7,989 nt of DNA from assembly GCA_021636625.1 (NCBI GenBank), contig JAJWLX010000100.1, positions 1-7,989 of the forward strand. The letters run 5' to 3'. A program made the translations under genes and the position numbers. The notes under the pieces were generated by a model, which had not been told where the DNA came from, searched no databases, and was given only the letters and a program-made list of their open reading frames with translations. Source of the DNA: Prevotella sp. Its GTDB lineage: Bacteria > Bacteroidota > Bacteroidia > Bacteroidales > Bacteroidaceae. The stretch's first letter is position 1, and the number at the start of each line of letters is the position of its first letter. This document shows positions 6,015-7,989 of this stretch, in pieces.

Positions 6015-7641
6015 TTATCATACAGAGCTTGAGTACGTTCTCCTCGAAGTGCTCCTTGTCTATGGCATTGTTCTTGAGTATGGAACGGTAGTTATATACG
6101 GTTTGTGGCGAATAAGACAAGATGCCGGCAATCTTGGAACTTTCAGTAATGCCTAATCGCAACAAGGCGCACACACGAAGGATGGGTGGCATTTCCCCAT
6201 TCTCTTTCAGTTGGATGTGTGCCGATTCGGTGAGTTGCTGGTTCAGCTCGTTTACAAAAGTTGGGTACAGAGATAGGAATGCTTTGTCGAATTCCGTCAA
6301 AAACTCCTTGTTTTCCTTTTCTGTACTTGATGAGGAAGAGAGAAGACTCAGCAGTTCCTTGCTTTGGTTGGCTTTTATCTTTCTTACAGCCAATGTTCTT
6401 AGCTTTTGGTTTCTCTCTATGTTCTTATAGCACAGGTCAATATATACCTTTACCAATCTCTCGCGCTTCTGGTTGGTATCCTTCAGTTCGTCGTTGATGA
6501 GATGTAGCTGACCGTTGAGCTTTTCCATTTTGTCAGACGTTGCCGAGATTTCATCTTTCTTTTGTTTCAGCAGCCTGTTCTTCTTGCGGATGAACAGACT
6601 GCTAATACCTACTCCAAGTAGGAGCAGGATAATGACCAATAGGGCGATGTTGAGCAATCTGTTAGTTGTTTTGATGTCATCTGTATAGGCATTGGTAATC
6701 ATCTGCAATTTGGATGAAATCTCAATGCGGCGCAACCGGTTGTTGTATGCATAAGCATCTTCCAGGGATAGGTTGATGTATTCCTGGGCTTTGTTCAGAC
6801 TTCTGGTCTTATGTTTGTAGATGAAGAGTGCGATGTCTTGCAGGGCTACGTTTTCTTTTGTGGCAGAAGTGATGTCTGAGATGGCTGCAACCAGCAGGTA
6901 ATGCTCCATCAGTTCCTGGTTGTTGGATTTCTTGTATACTTCGGATAGCGCAAAGGCGGTCATGGCATGGAGACGGCTGTCCGGCTTTTCCATACTCAGT
7001 GCTTTTTTGTAGTATTGGATGGTCTTGTTATTGTTGGGATGATTGCTGAAATAGTATAATTCTCCCATCAGGTAGTAATAGAATGCATCTTTCTTTGGCG
7101 ACAGTTCTATTGCTTTCTTCAGGTATTCCACTTTTTTCAGGTCGTAATTCTTGCTGAATTCATTGTTTTCACAGTAGGTTGACCAGTTGTTGTATAGTCC
7201 ATACATTGTATAATAGTATAGAAACTGATAGTCACGTGGTTCTTCCTTAGGCTCTATCTTCTGCAAAATTTCCTTTGCTTCTGCATAGAATCCACGTGTA
7301 ATCAATAACCTGGTTTGGCTAAGCTGGAATCTTTTGTTAAAAAAGATATTGTTGCTCTTTTGGGCAAGGATAAGACCTTTGTTTACGTAGGTCATCGCCG
7401 AGTCGTATTCGTAGGCTTTGTATTCGTTGGCGAGTTGTTCGTATAGTTTTAATTTGTCTTCGTTGCTGGTAACATACTTGGCTCCTTGCTTGATTTCGTT
7501 TAAGCTTTTCTCTTTTAACTCTACATAATGGGCACGTTGTGCCAGGGCAGCATCCAGCTGCTTGTATAGCTGGTTGTTGTCTCCTTTTATGTATATCGGC
7601 TGTATCATCAGGGTGATGATTATAACGATAAGATGTCTCAT
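6007..7641 (-). CDS. SusR-like transmembrane transcriptional regulator (DUF6377 type)
   Basis: A 544-residue one-component regulator. A signal-like hydrophobic N-terminus (MRHLIVIIITLMIQPIYI) leads into a mainly helical, Tyr-rich TPR-like region (about 45-310), probably periplasmic. A membrane helix follows at about 329-351 (ALLVIILLLLGVGISSLF), then RKK and a coiled coil (about 352-397). The C-terminal domain ends in a helix-turn-helix (about 485-525: PPILRVCALLRLGITESSKI, then SPQTVYNYRSILK). This matches the architecture of Bacteroides SusR, the activator of starch-utilisation genes. I infer that it senses an alpha-glucan oligosaccharide outside the inner membrane and activates the divergent GH97 gene. 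I chose the ATG at 7641. A longer reading from 7686 would begin upstream of the gene's own -7 element (7675-7667) and bury the signal peptide. A TAGGAA lies close before the ATG. Confidence 0.88.
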   Translation of the reverse strand: MRHLIVIIITLMIQPIYIKGDNNQLYKQLDAALAQRAHYVELKEKSLNEIKQGAKYVTSNEDKLKLYEQLANEYKAYEYDSAMTYVNKGLILAQKSNNIFFNKRFQLSQTRLLITRGFYAEAKEILQKIEPKEEPRDYQFLYYYTMYGLYNNWSTYCENNEFSKNYDLKKVEYLKKAIELSPKKDAFYYYLMGELYYFSNHPNNNKTIQYYKKALSMEKPDSRLHAMTAFALSEVYKKSNNQELMEHYLLVAAISDITSATKENVALQDIALFIYKHKTRSLNKAQEYINLSLEDAYAYNNRLRRIEISSKLQMITNAYTDDIKTTNRLLNIALLVIILLLLGVGISSLFIRKKNRLLKQKKDEISATSDKMEKLNGQLHLINDELKDTNQKRERLVKVYIDLCYKNIERNQKLRTLAVRKIKANQSKELLSLLSSSSSTEKENKEFLTEFDKAFLSLYPTFVNELNQQLTESAHIQLKENGEMPPILRVCALLRLGITESSKIAGILSYSPQTVYNYRSILKNNAIDKEHFEENVLKLCMIIA

Positions 7642-7666
7642 ATTTCCTATGTTTTTAGATTCCGCT

Positions 7667-7675
7667 GCAAAAATA
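7667..7675 (-). promoter_or_regulatory. -7 promoter element (TATTTTTGC) for the regulator
   Basis: The minus strand reads TATTTTTGC, matching TAnnTTTGC, 25 bases upstream of the ATG at 7641. Its position within the longest possible reading frame decides the start codon. Confidence 0.5.
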
Positions 7676-7752
7676 ATAAAAAACATTGAGAATCTCGCAT
7701 CTACTAGCCGCTTTTTTTGAGAATTTGCAAAATGTTGATATTCAGAGCTGTG

Positions 7753-7778
7753 AGATTGGTTCTAGATACCGACAATCT
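7753..7778. promoter_or_regulatory. Candidate operator in the regulator/GH97 divergent region
   Basis: AGATTG (7753-7758) and CAATCT (7773-7778) form a 6-bp inverted repeat with 14 bases between, ending 42 bases upstream of the GH97 -7 element. The position suits an activator site, but arms this short can arise by chance. Confidence 0.25.
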
Positions 7779-7820
7779 ACCAAAAGCCTACTATTCGCAC
7801 CAACTTATTGATTTTTGCCG

Positions 7821-7829
7821 TACTTTTGC
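7821..7829 (+). promoter_or_regulatory. -7 promoter element (TACTTTTGC) for the GH97 gene
   Basis: TACTTTTGC matches TAnnTTTGC, 28 bases before the ATG at 7858. No TTG lies at the usual 19-21 base spacing upstream, consistent with a promoter that needs an activator. A second, weaker ATTTTTGCC (7811-7819) lies just before. Confidence 0.5.
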
Positions 7830-7857
7830 AGCAACAAACAATTTTAAACAAAAAAAT

Positions 7858-7989
7858 ATGAAAAAACTATTTTTGCTCGCAAGCCTTCTGTTGGCTTTTG
7901 GCATCTCGGCAGATGCTGGAGACATCACTTCTCCTAACGGACAAATCAAGGTGAATTTCACCTTGGATGGCACTGTGCCTACCTATAGT
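7858..7989 (+). CDS. GH97 alpha-glucosidase / SusB-like enzyme, N-terminal part only
   Basis: Forty-four codons are open to the window edge. A signal peptide (MKKLFLLASLLLAFGISADA, cleavage near residue 20) is followed by ITSPNGQIKVNFTLDGTVPTYS, the typical opening of GH97 enzymes (SPNGKIKV..., then G-x-P-x-YS), the first strands of the N-terminal beta-sandwich. GH97 includes SusB of Bacteroides thetaiotaomicron, a periplasmic inverting alpha-glucosidase that cuts starch oligosaccharides to glucose; some members are retaining alpha-galactosidases. The catalytic barrel is beyond the window, so substrate cannot be confirmed. The start is clear: an A-rich leader, a -7 element 28 bases upstream and a signal peptide right at the ATG. 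Its divergent neighbour is a SusR-like regulator, which favours the starch role. Confidence 0.8.
   Translation, partial: MKKLFLLASLLLAFGISADAGDITSPNGQIKVNFTLDGTVPTYS

Noticed and set aside
7791..7973. 60-codon minus-strand open frame across the GH97 start
   Set aside because: It is antisense to the GH97 signal peptide and runs through its promoter, so it is a shadow frame.

Overview
The window looks like a gut or oral Bacteroidota chromosome, most likely Prevotella/Segatella (copri-like). The reasons are: five candidate promoters that all carry the Bacteroidota -7 motif TAnnTTTGC, Shine-Dalgarno-poor AT-rich leaders, periplasmic GH3 enzymes, a C-terminal remnant that looks like SusD/RagB, a SusR-like transmembrane regulator (DUF6377 type) and the start of a GH97 enzyme. 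The genus is inferred from style, not from a search.

Layout, left to right. At 1-50 (minus) lie the first codons of a gene leaving the window, probably a Bacteroidota AAA-type ATPase. Its start codon and promoter are embedded in a perfect 30-bp inverted repeat (48-119). At 186-2537 (minus) is bglX, a GH3 beta-glucosidase collinear with E. coli BglX, with a hairpin overlapping its stop codon. The 396-bp gap 2538-2933 holds the bglX promoter, a 46-residue plus-strand ORF of unknown origin, a small inverted repeat and a strong bidirectional terminator. At 2934-5195 (minus) is a second, divergent GH3 beta-glucosidase with its own promoter. The roughly 800-bp gap 5196-6006 is a graveyard. It holds a C-terminal piece that looks like SusD (plus), a four-unit 21-bp tandem array with interlocking inverted repeats, a 16-bp palindrome, a strong bidirectional terminator and a start-less coding-like tail (minus) ending in an 18-bp tandem duplication. 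At 6007-7641 (minus) is a SusR-like regulator: signal peptide, periplasmic TPR-like region, one membrane helix, coiled coil and C-terminal helix-turn-helix. At 7858 (plus) a GH97 alpha-glucosidase (SusB-like) starts, running off the right edge.

How they work together. The divergent regulator/GH97 pair is probably the left border of a starch or alpha-glucan utilisation (sus-like) locus extending to the right. The two GH3 enzymes are exported beta-glucosidases that would release glucose from beta-gluco-oligosaccharides in the periplasm. Each has its own promoter and 3' hairpin, so they look like two monocistronic units rather than an operon. No intact SusC/SusD pair is in view, and the SusD-like tail suggests that PUL material once stood between them and the regulator. 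The least explained parts are the 30-bp palindrome around the leftmost promoter and the 21-bp array.
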